Shown here one piece after another: positions 38,666-46,606 of a stretch of 64,000 nucleotides of DNA. Within the stretch, counting starts at the first letter, position 1, and the number at the start of each line of letters is the position of its first letter. A program made the translations under genes and the position numbers. The notes below the pieces were generated by a model. That model was not told where the DNA came from. It saw only the letters and a list, made by a program, of their open reading frames with translations, and did not search any database. The stretch spans positions 310,001-374,000 of the forward strand of contig NZ_JAMZDX010000006.1 of assembly GCF_024172095.1 (NCBI RefSeq), in the 5' to 3' direction. Origin of the DNA: Kitasatospora cinereorecta (GTDB lineage Bacteria; Actinomycetota; Actinomycetes; Streptomycetales; Streptomycetaceae).

Positions 38666-40015
38666 ATGACCGACGTCCAGCCGCTGCTGTCGGAGACGGT
38701 GCTGCCCTGCCTCGGCGAGGAGCCCTCCGCCGACCTGCAGGACCGTTTGGCCGGATGGCTGTCCGATTTCACCAGTCTGCAGGAGCACACCGAGCTGCTG
38801 GCCCGCGCCCACGGCCTGGACGAGACCCTGGACGCGGTGCTGGACTCCGGCGCGGCCCTGCTCGGCGCCCGCCGCGGGGTGATCGTCACGTTCCGGCCCG
38901 GCCCGGCCCGCACCCTCGGCCGGCCGGTCGGCCTCGGCCTGGACCGGTCGATGCTCGGCGCTCTGGAGACCGTCCCGGCCGAGCACGGCCCGTTCGCCGG
39001 GCTGCTCAGCCACCCCGCCGAGAACGGCCGGCTGCTGATCGACGACCTGGCCGGTGACCCGTCGGTCGGCCCGCGCTTCCGCGAGGTGGCCGGGCAGCTC
39101 GGCCTCGGCGCCTGCTACGCGCTGCCGCTGGCCACCGACCGGGACGGGGCGCTGGCCGCCGCCGCCTGGTTCTACGACGAGCCCGGCCGGCCCGACGAGC
39201 GGCGCCAGAACCTGGCACGCCGGTTCTGCGAGTTCGCCGCCCCGCTGCTGGCCCGGCAGCTGGAGGCGGACACCGCGGTGCGCTCCACCGAGGCGCTGCG
39301 CCGCGGCCTGCTGCCGGACCACCTGCCCGCCGTGGACGGCCTGCGGCTCGCCGCCCGCTGCCGCCCGGCCGCGCTCGAGCGCTCGGCCGGCAGCGACTGG
39401 TACGACGCGGTCGCGCTGCCCGACGGCACCCTCGGTGTGACCGTGGGCAGCGTGCTCGGCGACGGCCCGGGCGCCCACCCGGGCTCCGCGCCGGGCGCGG
39501 CCGCCGCGATGGGGCGGGTGCGGGCGGCGCTGCGCGCGTACGCGGTGCTGGAGGGCGAGGACCCGGTCTCCGTCCTCGGCGACCTGGAGCTGCTGCTGAA
39601 GACCACCGAGCCGACCCGCTCGGCGACGGCGGTCTACGCCTGCGTGAGCCCCGAGGACCGGCAGGTCTCGCTGGCCGGGGCCGGGCACTGCCCGCCGGTG
39701 CTGGTCAACCGGTACGGCGCCGACTTCGTGGAGACCTCGCTGTCCGCCCCGCTGGGCATGCTCAGCTGCTGGGAGGCGCCCGGGGTGGACTTCACCGCCG
39801 AGCCGGGCGACGTCCTGGTGCTCTACACCGAGGGCCTGGCCCGCTGCCTGGGGCCGACCCTGCACGCCGGCCAGGCGGCGCTGCGCCGGGCCGCCGCGGA
39901 CGCGCCCCGGGACGTGCGGCTCGACCCCGGCGCGCTCTGCGACCACCTGCTCGCCCAGGTGGGCGACGGGCCGCGCCGCGACGACCTGGTCCTGCTGGCG
40001 GTCCGGTTCGGCTGA
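38666..40015 (+). CDS. GAF domain/PP2C-type (SpoIIE) phosphatase-like protein
   Basis: 449 residues. A GAF-like sensor occupies about 25-210 (HGLDETLDAVLDSGAALLGARR, LLIDDLAGDPSVGPRFREV). The SpoIIE/RsbU-type PP2C domain runs 230-449: RRGLLPDHLP, GSDWYDAVALPDG, GVTVGSVLGDG, YACVSPEDRQVSLAGAGHCPPVL, DVLVLYTEGL, RRDDLVLLAVRF. In active members the third motif reads GDVxGHG; here it is GSVLGDG, so a metal-binding Asp seems replaced by Ser and activity may be reduced or altered. ATG 38666 is preceded by GGGGAG. It could belong to partner-switching control of sigma factors (inference). Confidence 0.85.
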   Translation: MTDVQPLLSETVLPCLGEEPSADLQDRLAGWLSDFTSLQEHTELLARAHGLDETLDAVLDSGAALLGARRGVIVTFRPGPARTLGRPVGLGLDRSMLGALETVPAEHGPFAGLLSHPAENGRLLIDDLAGDPSVGPRFREVAGQLGLGACYALPLATDRDGALAAAAWFYDEPGRPDERRQNLARRFCEFAAPLLARQLEADTAVRSTEALRRGLLPDHLPAVDGLRLAARCRPAALERSAGSDWYDAVALPDGTLGVTVGSVLGDGPGAHPGSAPGAAAAMGRVRAALRAYAVLEGEDPVSVLGDLELLLKTTEPTRSATAVYACVSPEDRQVSLAGAGHCPPVLVNRYGADFVETSLSAPLGMLSCWEAPGVDFTAEPGDVLVLYTEGLARCLGPTLHAGQAALRRAAADAPRDVRLDPGALCDHLLAQVGDGPRRDDLVLLAVRFG

Positions 40016-40153
40016 GCACCGGCCTTCGGGCGTACTTTCGGGAGCACCCCCCCGGTACCGAACGGCTGTTTTGTACCATGGGCGGCACGGCTGCCCATGC
40101 CCCTCGCGATCCGAGGTGCTCGTGGCGGCACCACGCGCAAGGAGGCGACGTAC

Positions 40154-41647
40154 GTGACCGAGGACCGTACCCCCGCGGTGTCCGAGAACCCCGAGGGAGC
40201 AACCGCGGAGGACGAGGAGCAGCCGATCAAGAGCCGTAAGAACGGGCTCTACGGCGAGGTCTCCGACGAGCTCGCGGCGTCGATGAAGTCCGGCTGGGCC
40301 GACACCGAGCTGCACGGCCTGCAGCCGATCCCGCAGGCGGCCTTCGCCGCCGAGCGCCGCGCGAAGCTGTCGGCGGCCTTCCCGGGCGAGCGCCTGGTGA
40401 TCCCGGCCGGCAACCTTCGGGTGCGGGCCAACGACACCGACTACAGCTTCCGCGCCGCCAGCGAGTACGTGCACCTGTGCGGCGACCAGAGCGAGGACGC
40501 GGTGCTGGTCGCCGAGCCGTCCGGCGCCGAGGGCCACACCTTCGCGCTGTACCTGCGCCCGCGCTCCGACCGGGAGAACGGCGAGTTCTGGCTGGACGGC
40601 TACGGCGAGCTGTGGGTCGGCCGCCGCCACAGCCTGACCGAGGCCGCCGAGCTGTACGGCCTGCCCACCCGCGACGTGCGCCAGGCCGCCGAGGAGCTGG
40701 CCGCCGCCACCGCCTTGACCCGGATCGTGCGTGGCTACGACGCCGCGCTGGAGTCCGCCCTCGCCGGTCAGCTGGACGAGGAGAAGGACGACGAGCTCAA
40801 GGTCTTCCTGTCCGGCCTGCGCCTGGTCAAGGACGCCTGGGAGGTCGAGGAGCTGCGCGCCGCCTGCGACGCCACCGTCAAGGGCTTCACCGACGTGGTG
40901 CGCGAGCTCGGCCAGGCGGTCGCCACCTCCGAGCGCTGGATCGAGGGCACGTTCTGGCGCCGCGCCCGGGTCGAGGGCAACGACGTCGGCTACGGCTCCA
41001 TCGCCGCCGCCGGCCCGCACGCCACCACCCTGCACTGGGTCCGCAACGACGGCGACGTCCGCCCGGGCGAGCTGCTGCTGCTGGACGCCGGCGTGGAGAC
41101 CCGCAACCTCTACACCGCGGACGTCACCCGCACCCTGCCGATCAACGGCCGCTTCTCCGAGCTGCAGCGCAAGATCTACGACGCGGTGTACGACGCGCAG
41201 GAGGCCGGCATCGCCGCGGTGAAGCCGGGCGGCCGCTTCCGCGACTTCCACGACGCCGCCCAGCGCGTGCTGGCCGAGCGCCTGCTCGCCTGGGGCCTGC
41301 TCGACCCGGCGGTGTACGACGTGGAGAAGGTGCTGGAGCTCGGCCTGCAGCGGCGCTGGACCCTGCACGGCACCGGCCACATGCTCGGCCTCGACGTGCA
41401 CGACTGCGCGCACGCCCGCCGCGAGAACTACGTGGACGCGGTGCTGGAGCCCGGCATGGTGCTGACCGTCGAGCCCGGCCTGTACTTCCAGCAGGACGAC
41501 CTGACCGTCCCGGAGGAGTACCGCGGCATCGGCGTCCGGATCGAGGACGACATCCTGGTCACCGCCGACGGCAACGAGAACCTCTCGGCCGGCCTGCCGC
41601 GCCGCTCCGACGAGGTCGAGTCCTGGATGGCCGGCCTGTCCGGCTGA
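40154..41647 (+). CDS. pepP: Xaa-Pro aminopeptidase (aminopeptidase P)
   Basis: 497 residues. Removes an N-terminal residue preceding proline. The N-terminal domain (about 1-200) has FLDGYGELW-like FWLDGYGELWVGRRHS. The pita-bread metallopeptidase domain has metal ligands in LLLLDAGVETRNLYTADVTR (two Asp), GTGHMLGLDVHD (His), VLTVEPGLYF (Glu) and GVRIEDDILV (Glu). Cytosolic. GTG 40154 has AAGGAGG at 40139-40145. The gene ends at one of the longest perfect hairpins in the window. Confidence 0.94.
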   Translation: MTEDRTPAVSENPEGATAEDEEQPIKSRKNGLYGEVSDELAASMKSGWADTELHGLQPIPQAAFAAERRAKLSAAFPGERLVIPAGNLRVRANDTDYSFRAASEYVHLCGDQSEDAVLVAEPSGAEGHTFALYLRPRSDRENGEFWLDGYGELWVGRRHSLTEAAELYGLPTRDVRQAAEELAAATALTRIVRGYDAALESALAGQLDEEKDDELKVFLSGLRLVKDAWEVEELRAACDATVKGFTDVVRELGQAVATSERWIEGTFWRRARVEGNDVGYGSIAAAGPHATTLHWVRNDGDVRPGELLLLDAGVETRNLYTADVTRTLPINGRFSELQRKIYDAVYDAQEAGIAAVKPGGRFRDFHDAAQRVLAERLLAWGLLDPAVYDVEKVLELGLQRRWTLHGTGHMLGLDVHDCAHARRENYVDAVLEPGMVLTVEPGLYFQQDDLTVPEEYRGIGVRIEDDILVTADGNENLSAGLPRRSDEVESWMAGLSG

Positions 41648-41654
41648 TGCCCGC

Positions 41655-41709
41655 CCGAATGCCCGAAGGCCGGACCCCCTTCTGCGGGGTCCGGCCTTCG
41701 GGCATTCGG
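41655..41709. terminator. 24-bp hairpin between convergent genes
   Basis: A perfect 24-bp stem (41655-41678 with 41686-41709) and a 7-nt loop between pepP and the beta-propeller lipoprotein gene. Confidence 0.9.
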
Positions 41710-41712
41710 CGG

Positions 41713-42768
41713 TCACTTCCCGGGGCGGAAGGCGGGCAGCCCGGTGTAGCCGGAGACCAGGGTCGGCGCGGCGGAGCCGTTGGCCGGGAGGGTGACGACG
41801 CCCTGCTCGGTGCGAGCCGCGATGGTCTTGCCGTCGGCGGAGTAGACCGGCTCGCTGTAGTCGGCGGTGGCGCCGGGGGTGAGGTCCTTCGCCGTCTTCT
41901 CGTTGGCGTGCTGCGCGAAGAGGTGGCTGTGGCCGTCCACCGAGCGGACGAAGACGACGTCGTTGCCGTCGGGCGACAGGGTCGGCTCCGAACCCTTGGC
42001 GAGCGAGTAGCCGGTCTGGCGGAGGTACTCGTCGCGGACGTAGACCTCACCGGTGTTGCGGTTGGCGTAGACCCCGCGGCCGACCTTGCCGCCGGTGTTC
42101 GGCCACTGGTTGCCGGTCTGCGGCAGCGGGGTGACGTTGTCGCCGGACTCGGTGCCCAACGACAGCGGCTTCGGGGTGCCGCCCGCGGCGGTGGCCGGTA
42201 CGCCCATCAGGCGCAGCACGTTGCTCTGCTCGGCGGTGAAGAAGAGGTTGTTGCGGGCCTCGGGGGTGTTCTGGTCGGCGGCGGCGACCTGCCAGGCGGG
42301 GTGGGACCAGGTCTGGCCGCCGGGGTTCTTGGCGACGGTGAGCTGGCCGCTGCCGTCGGGTGCCGCGACCACCAGGTTGCCCGAGCCGTCGACGAACGCG
42401 GCCTTCTTGCCGTCCGGGGACCAGGCGAGGTCGTGCACGGGGGTACCGAAGTCGACGGTGGTGCCGTTCATGACCACGAACCGGGTGCCGTTGCTGATGG
42501 TCAGTCCGTTGTCGGCGGTGCCGTTGAGCAGGGTCGGCGACGCGCTCGGGGCGGCGGTCGGGGTCGCGGAGGCGGTGGCGGCCGGGCTCGCGGCGGAGGC
42601 CGTGGCGGTGTCGGCGGGCGCGGGCTGAGCCGCGGAGCCGTGCTTGGGGTCGGCGCAGGCGCTGAGGCCGACGGCGACCACCGCGGCCAGCGGGACGGCC
42701 AGCGCGAGCCGACGGGCGCGAGCGGCGGTGGTGCTCTTCGCGAAACGGTTGACAACGGACACGCGCAT
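41713..42768 (-). CDS. Exported beta-propeller (TolB/WD40-like) lipoprotein
   Basis: 351 residues. A signal peptide with ARRLALAVPLAAVVAVG ends in the lipobox LSAC, so it is likely anchored by lipid outside the membrane. A Thr/Ala/Pro linker follows, then repeated propeller blades: HDLAWSPDGKKAAFVDGSG, SEPTLSPDGNDVVFVRSVDG, SEPVYSADGKTIAARTEQG. Ligand unknown. Its promoter, about 90 nt upstream, carries the shared ECF signature. The N-terminal 45 residues closely match those of the lipoprotein at 45165 although the mature parts are unrelated. Confidence 0.85.
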   Translation of the reverse strand: MRVSVVNRFAKSTTAARARRLALAVPLAAVVAVGLSACADPKHGSAAQPAPADTATASAASPAATASATPTAAPSASPTLLNGTADNGLTISNGTRFVVMNGTTVDFGTPVHDLAWSPDGKKAAFVDGSGNLVVAAPDGSGQLTVAKNPGGQTWSHPAWQVAAADQNTPEARNNLFFTAEQSNVLRLMGVPATAAGGTPKPLSLGTESGDNVTPLPQTGNQWPNTGGKVGRGVYANRNTGEVYVRDEYLRQTGYSLAKGSEPTLSPDGNDVVFVRSVDGHSHLFAQHANEKTAKDLTPGATADYSEPVYSADGKTIAARTEQGVVTLPANGSAAPTLVSGYTGLPAFRPGK

Positions 42769-42857
42769 GGCGAACCCCCGAGGAACGGACGTAGGTGGAT
42801 GGACGAGCGGCCCCGGCGGGTTCTTCGTCCCCGTTCTCCCTGGCTCTCATCTCCATG

Positions 42858-42905
42858 GACGTCCATCCCCCCAGGGGGTTGCAGGTGGTTTTGAAGAATT
42901 TCTTC
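42858..42905 (-). promoter_or_regulatory. ECF-type promoter 1, ahead of the beta-propeller lipoprotein gene
   Basis: On the minus strand: CCACCTGCAACC, then 15 nt, then CGTCC. The -35 core CAACC is the complement of 42877-42881 and the -10 core CGTC of 42858-42861. An upstream AT-rich block (GAAATTCTTCAAAA) is shared with promoters 2 and 3. Confidence 0.75.
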
Positions 42906-42971
42906 CGGGCCCGGACACGACGCCGCCCCGCCGGGTCGGCCCGGCGGGGCGGCATGGAGACACGTACCGCG

Positions 42972-44297
42972 TCACTGGCCCGCGGTGCCACCCGCGGCCG
43001 CGCCCGTGGTGGCGCTCGCGCTCGGCGAAGGGCTCGGCGGCGGCGTCCAGTTGGCCATCGCGACGGTCATCTTCGGCCGCGCCTCGACGGTGTCCGCGGC
43101 GTGCCCGCCGGCGGTCGCCCCCAGGCCGAACACCCAGGACGAGGTGGACATGTCGCTGTTGTCCATGGTGTAGCCGAAGCGGAAGGTGAACCGGGCCGAG
43201 GCTCCGGGCGCCAGCGTCTGCTGCAGGGAGGAGGTGTCCACCAGCACCAGCTTGCGGCAGGAGTCGTCGGTGGTGGCCACCTTCCGCCACTGGTCGCCGA
43301 CCTTGACCTCGGCGGTCACCCGGGCGGCCCGCAGCCGGTAGCCGCCGCCGGGGAACACCGACTCGTCGTGCACGGTGACCGCGGGGGCCACGGCGGACAT
43401 CGCGGTGCCCGTGCCGTTGCTGACCGCCAGGTCCAGTTCGGTCAGGGTGCGTCCGGCCACGAACTCGCTCGGGCCGGCGGCCAGCGCGGCGGTGGGGCGG
43501 TGGTCGTCGACCACCGAGGCCTCGGTCTGCACCGTCCCGAGCTGGCCGGCGTGGCCGTCCACCATGCCGTAGGCGGAGGCGACGACGGTGGCCGTACCGA
43601 CCCCGTGCACCGCGCCCGGCTGGACGCGGTACTTCACCGTGTGGCTGGCCCCGGGTTCCAGGGCGAAGACACCGTCGGCCCGCCGGACCTGGGGGGTCGG
43701 GTCGGGGTCGGGCTGGACGGCGTCCTTCCAGCCGCTGCCGCTGTCGCTCTGGAACCTGGTCAGGCCGTCCGGTCGGCAGTCGCCGCCCTGCCACTGCTCG
43801 GAGATCAGCGGCACCACGGCGTCGAAGCGGACCTCCGTGGTGTTGGTCCAGGTCACCGTGAACGACACCGGGTCCCCGCCGGCCGTCAGCTTGGTTCCCT
43901 TGGCCAGGCCGTCGACCGTCGCCGTGAGGGCGCTGGGAAGGTAGTCCTGTGCGATCGCCGGGATGCTGGTCGGGGAGGTGCTCGCCGACGGGGACGGGCT
44001 GGGGTCGGCCGGGATCTGCACGCCCTCGGTCGGCGAGGCGCTGACGCTGGCGGCCGGTCCGGAGTCGTGCTTCATCGCGGTCGGCGTCGCGTGGACGGTG
44101 AAGTAGCCGAGGACACCGGCGGCGAGGCCGAACAGCGGGACGGCGACCGCGTACACCGGCTTCAGCCGGCGCAGCCGGGTCTTCGGCGGGGCCGCGGGGC
44201 GAAGGCTCTGCGCGGTGACCAGGGAGGCCCTGGCGTTCAGTGCCTCCCGCAACAGGCGTTCGGTGGGTGTCTCGTCCGCGGGGTGCTTGTCGCTCAT
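42972..44297 (-). CDS. Membrane protein co-encoded with the ECF sigma factor, candidate anti-sigma/sensor
   Basis: 441 residues. A 50-residue cytoplasmic N-terminus (DETPTERLLREALNARASL) precedes one membrane helix (VYAVAVPLFGLAAGVLGYF, about 48-67), a Ser/Pro linker with SPSPSAS repeats, and an extracellular beta-sandwich region (VSFTVTWTNTTEVRFD, VVDDHRPTAALAAG, LAPGASARFTFRFGY). The extracellular half is paralogous to the lipoprotein at 45165. Its ATG overlaps the sigma stop by 4 nt (ATGA). The topology and position fit a membrane anti-sigma factor, but the cytoplasmic part lacks the zinc-binding HxxxCxxC motif, so this is inference. Confidence 0.75.
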   Translation of the reverse strand: MSDKHPADETPTERLLREALNARASLVTAQSLRPAAPPKTRLRRLKPVYAVAVPLFGLAAGVLGYFTVHATPTAMKHDSGPAASVSASPTEGVQIPADPSPSPSASTSPTSIPAIAQDYLPSALTATVDGLAKGTKLTAGGDPVSFTVTWTNTTEVRFDAVVPLISEQWQGGDCRPDGLTRFQSDSGSGWKDAVQPDPDPTPQVRRADGVFALEPGASHTVKYRVQPGAVHGVGTATVVASAYGMVDGHAGQLGTVQTEASVVDDHRPTAALAAGPSEFVAGRTLTELDLAVSNGTGTAMSAVAPAVTVHDESVFPGGGYRLRAARVTAEVKVGDQWRKVATTDDSCRKLVLVDTSSLQQTLAPGASARFTFRFGYTMDNSDMSTSSWVFGLGATAGGHAADTVEARPKMTVAMANWTPPPSPSPSASATTGAAAGGTAGQ

Positions 44298-44962
44298 CGG
44301 ACCTTCTCCAGGTGCTTCTCCAGGGCGTCCAGGGCCCGGCTCGCGGTGGATTTCACGGCGCCCCGGGACAGTCCCAGGGTCTCGGCGATCTGTGCCTCGG
44401 ACATGTCCGACCAGTAGCGCAGCACCAGCACCTCGCGCTGGCGCTGGGTCAGCTCGTTGAGGGCGACCAGGACGCGGCGGTGCTCGTCGTTCAGGACGGC
44501 GTGGTCCTCGGCCGAGGGCGCGTCCGCCTCGTGCGGCGGCACGTACTCGCGGGCGGTCTTGCGGCGCCGCAGCACGGACCGGGCACCGTTGACCACCGAC
44601 GTCCGCAGGTAGCCCAGCGCGTTGTCGAGGTCGTCCAACTGCTCGCCGTGCTTGGAGTAGAGGGCGGTGAACGCCTCCTGCACCACGTCCTCGGCGATGT
44701 CCTGGTGGTCGACCAGCAGGACGGCCATCCGGACCAGGCCCAGGCGGTGGGCGTGGTAGAGCTCGGTGAGGGTCGGACGCTCCTCGTCGGCCGGACGGCC
44801 GCCGCGCAGCAGGCGCAGGCCGGAGCGGCGTTCGGCCGCGGAGCGGCCGGCCGGCGGAGCGGACTCCTCGGCCGCCCCCGACAGACCGAACAGCAGCCGA
44901 AGTGCTCCCCGGAGTCCGCCCCACGAGGAGGATCCGGCGGTCGGCGCGATCGCCATGGACAT
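44294..44962 (-). CDS. ECF sigma factor of the SigE family
   Basis: 222 residues. A 60-residue Ser/Gly/Arg-rich N-terminus precedes region 2 (LTELYHAHRLGLVRMAVLLV, HQDIAEDVVQEAFTALY) and region 4 (ALNELTQRQREVLVLRYW, MSEAQIAETLGLSRGAVKST). It directs RNA polymerase to promoters of the GCAACC/CGTC type (inference from its own upstream region). ATG 44962 is used; ATG 44956 is close by. It is followed, overlapping by 4 nt, by the candidate regulator gene, and preceded by ECF promoter 2, which implies autoregulation. Confidence 0.9.
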   Translation of the reverse strand: MSMAIAPTAGSSSWGGLRGALRLLFGLSGAAEESAPPAGRSAAERRSGLRLLRGGRPADEERPTLTELYHAHRLGLVRMAVLLVDHQDIAEDVVQEAFTALYSKHGEQLDDLDNALGYLRTSVVNGARSVLRRRKTAREYVPPHEADAPSAEDHAVLNDEHRRVLVALNELTQRQREVLVLRYWSDMSEAQIAETLGLSRGAVKSTASRALDALEKHLEKVR

Positions 44963-45096
44963 CTGTTTTCGCTTTCCCCCCGGACGGGCCCCGGGTACGG
45001 GACCTGTCGGTAGTGATCAAGGTCGATGATCGGGCGATTGTGCCACCTGGCCCTTTCACCGGGTCAGGGGCGGTGGCGGGACCGGTCGTCCGTACA

Positions 45097-45145
45097 GACG
45101 TTCATCCCGGCGGGAGGTTGCAGGTGGTTCCGAGATTTCTTCGGC
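45097..45145 (-). promoter_or_regulatory. ECF-type promoter 2, ahead of the sigma factor operon
   Basis: On the minus strand: CCACCTGCAACC, 15 nt, CGTCT. CAACC is the complement of 45116-45120 and CGTC of 45097-45100. The upstream block GAAGAAATCTCGGAA resembles the other two. The predicted start gives a leader of about 125 nt before ATG 44962. Confidence 0.75.
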
Positions 45146-45164
45146 GGCGTCCCGTGACGGGTCC

Positions 45165-46451
45165 TCAGCCGTTTCGGCGGACCTGGACGAGGCGGGTGAC
45201 CGGCTCGGCGTGGTGGCCGTCGGCGTGGGCCCCGACCGCCACGGTCAGGGCGGTCAGCCGCGGGTCGGCGTTCGGCGCGAGGGAGAAGCGGAAGGTGGCC
45301 TTGTCGGTGGAGCCGGCGGCGAGCCGACCGTTCATGAAGTCGGTGTCCAGCAGCAGTCCGCCGGTGGCGCCGACGCAGGTCGGGGTGGTCTTCAGCTCCC
45401 GCCACTCGCCCTTCCAGAGCACCTCGGCCCTGACGTCGGCGGGGCTCAGCAGCTCGACCGCCTCGAACTGCTTGGTCTGCACGTCGAGCAGCGAGATCTC
45501 GGGTGCGGCCGCGGTGAAGCCGCCGGCGGTCCGGTTGGCGATCTGCGCCTCCACGACGACCGGGTCGCCGCCGGGCGTGACGGAGCCGGGCAGCTTCGCC
45601 GCCAGGTCTGCGGTCGGGCGGTGGTGGTCGACCACCTGGACGGAGACCTCGGTGTGGGCGAGCTTCCGGCCGCTGCCGACCGGCGAGGTGTAGGCCTCGG
45701 CCTCGATCGGCAGCAGGCCCGGGCCGTTGTCCGCGGTGATCCGCATGCGGTACTGGACGGTGTGCTCGGCGCCCGGCGCGAGGTCGAACGCGGCGGGCTC
45801 GGCGACGATCGCGTAGTCCATGCCGGTGCCCTCGGAGAGCGGCAGCTCGGTCCAGTGGTCGCCGTCCTTGCGCTCCAGCGTGCCGTCCGCCATCGGCGCG
45901 ATGACGCTGCAGCGGGCGCCCGGGTAGAACGTCGAGGCCACCACCGGGACGACGTGCTCGGCGCGCTTGCCGGTGTGGTTGGCCCAGGTGACCGAGAAGG
46001 AGACCGAGACGCCGCCGGCCTCCACCGCGCGGCCGTCGGCGAGCCCGTCGAAGCGGACGGTCAGGCCGTCCGTCCCGGTGCTGCCCGTCCCTGCGTGGGC
46101 CTGGCCCGCGGCGGACGCGGCGGACGCGGCGGTCGGCTTCGCGGCGGCGTCGGTGCTGGCCGCCTGGCCCGGGGTGGTCCCGTCGGTGGCGTCGGCGGAC
46201 GGGGTGGCCGCGGACGGGGACGCGACGGGCGCCGAGGGGGCCGGCTGCCCGGGGGCGTCCGTCGCCGTACCGGAGGCGACCGCACCCGCGGCGGAAACCG
46301 GGTCCTTCGGGCCGTCGCAGGCCACCGCGCCGACCGCGACCACCGCCGCCAGCGGGACGGCCAGCGCGAGACGGCGTCCGCGACGCTCCCAGCCCGAGGC
46401 GCGAACGATGGTGATGTTCTTTGCAAAACGGCTGATAACGGACGCGTTCAT
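45165..46451 (-). CDS. Exported lipoprotein with beta-sandwich repeats, paralogue of the sigma-linked membrane protein
   Basis: 428 residues. The signal peptide has GRRLALAVPLAAVVAVG and lipobox AVAC. A Ala/Thr/Ser/Pro linker is followed by beta-sandwich sequence (VSFSVTWANHTGKRAEHVV, FDLAPGAEHTVQYRMRI, VVDHHRPTADLAAKLPG, GSTDKATFRFSLAP). These segments align with the extracellular half of the 441-residue protein at 42972. A role at the cell envelope is inferred. ECF promoter 3 lies about 90 nt upstream of ATG 46451. Divergent from the GlxA-type regulator at 46607. Confidence 0.82.
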   Translation of the reverse strand: MNASVISRFAKNITIVRASGWERRGRRLALAVPLAAVVAVGAVACDGPKDPVSAAGAVASGTATDAPGQPAPSAPVASPSAATPSADATDGTTPGQAASTDAAAKPTAASAASAAGQAHAGTGSTGTDGLTVRFDGLADGRAVEAGGVSVSFSVTWANHTGKRAEHVVPVVASTFYPGARCSVIAPMADGTLERKDGDHWTELPLSEGTGMDYAIVAEPAAFDLAPGAEHTVQYRMRITADNGPGLLPIEAEAYTSPVGSGRKLAHTEVSVQVVDHHRPTADLAAKLPGSVTPGGDPVVVEAQIANRTAGGFTAAAPEISLLDVQTKQFEAVELLSPADVRAEVLWKGEWRELKTTPTCVGATGGLLLDTDFMNGRLAAGSTDKATFRFSLAPNADPRLTALTVAVGAHADGHHAEPVTRLVQVRRNG

Positions 46452-46538
46452 GGCGCAACCCCCCAAGGAGCGGATGTGTCGGATTCGGTCGAGAGTCCCC
46501 CCGGCCCTCGCGCCGGTCCCGTTGCTCTCACCCTGATG

Positions 46539-46586
46539 GACGTCCATCCCCCCGGGGGGTTGCAGGTAGTTTCGAGAAATCTTTTT
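46539..46586 (-). promoter_or_regulatory. ECF-type promoter 3, ahead of the lipoprotein gene at 45165
   Basis: On the minus strand: CTACCTGCAACC, 15 nt, CGTCC. CAACC is the complement of 46558-46562 and CGTC of 46539-46542. The upstream block AAAGATTTCTCGAAA matches the other two copies. Confidence 0.75.
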
Positions 46587-46606
46587 CCGTCCCGCCGGGA
46601 GTCCCC

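Noticed and set aside
38339..41716. A 1125-codon minus-strand frame opposite the phosphatase and pepP genes
   Set aside because: Antisense shadow produced by high GC; no ribosome-binding site and composition of a shifted frame. Both plus-strand genes are well supported.
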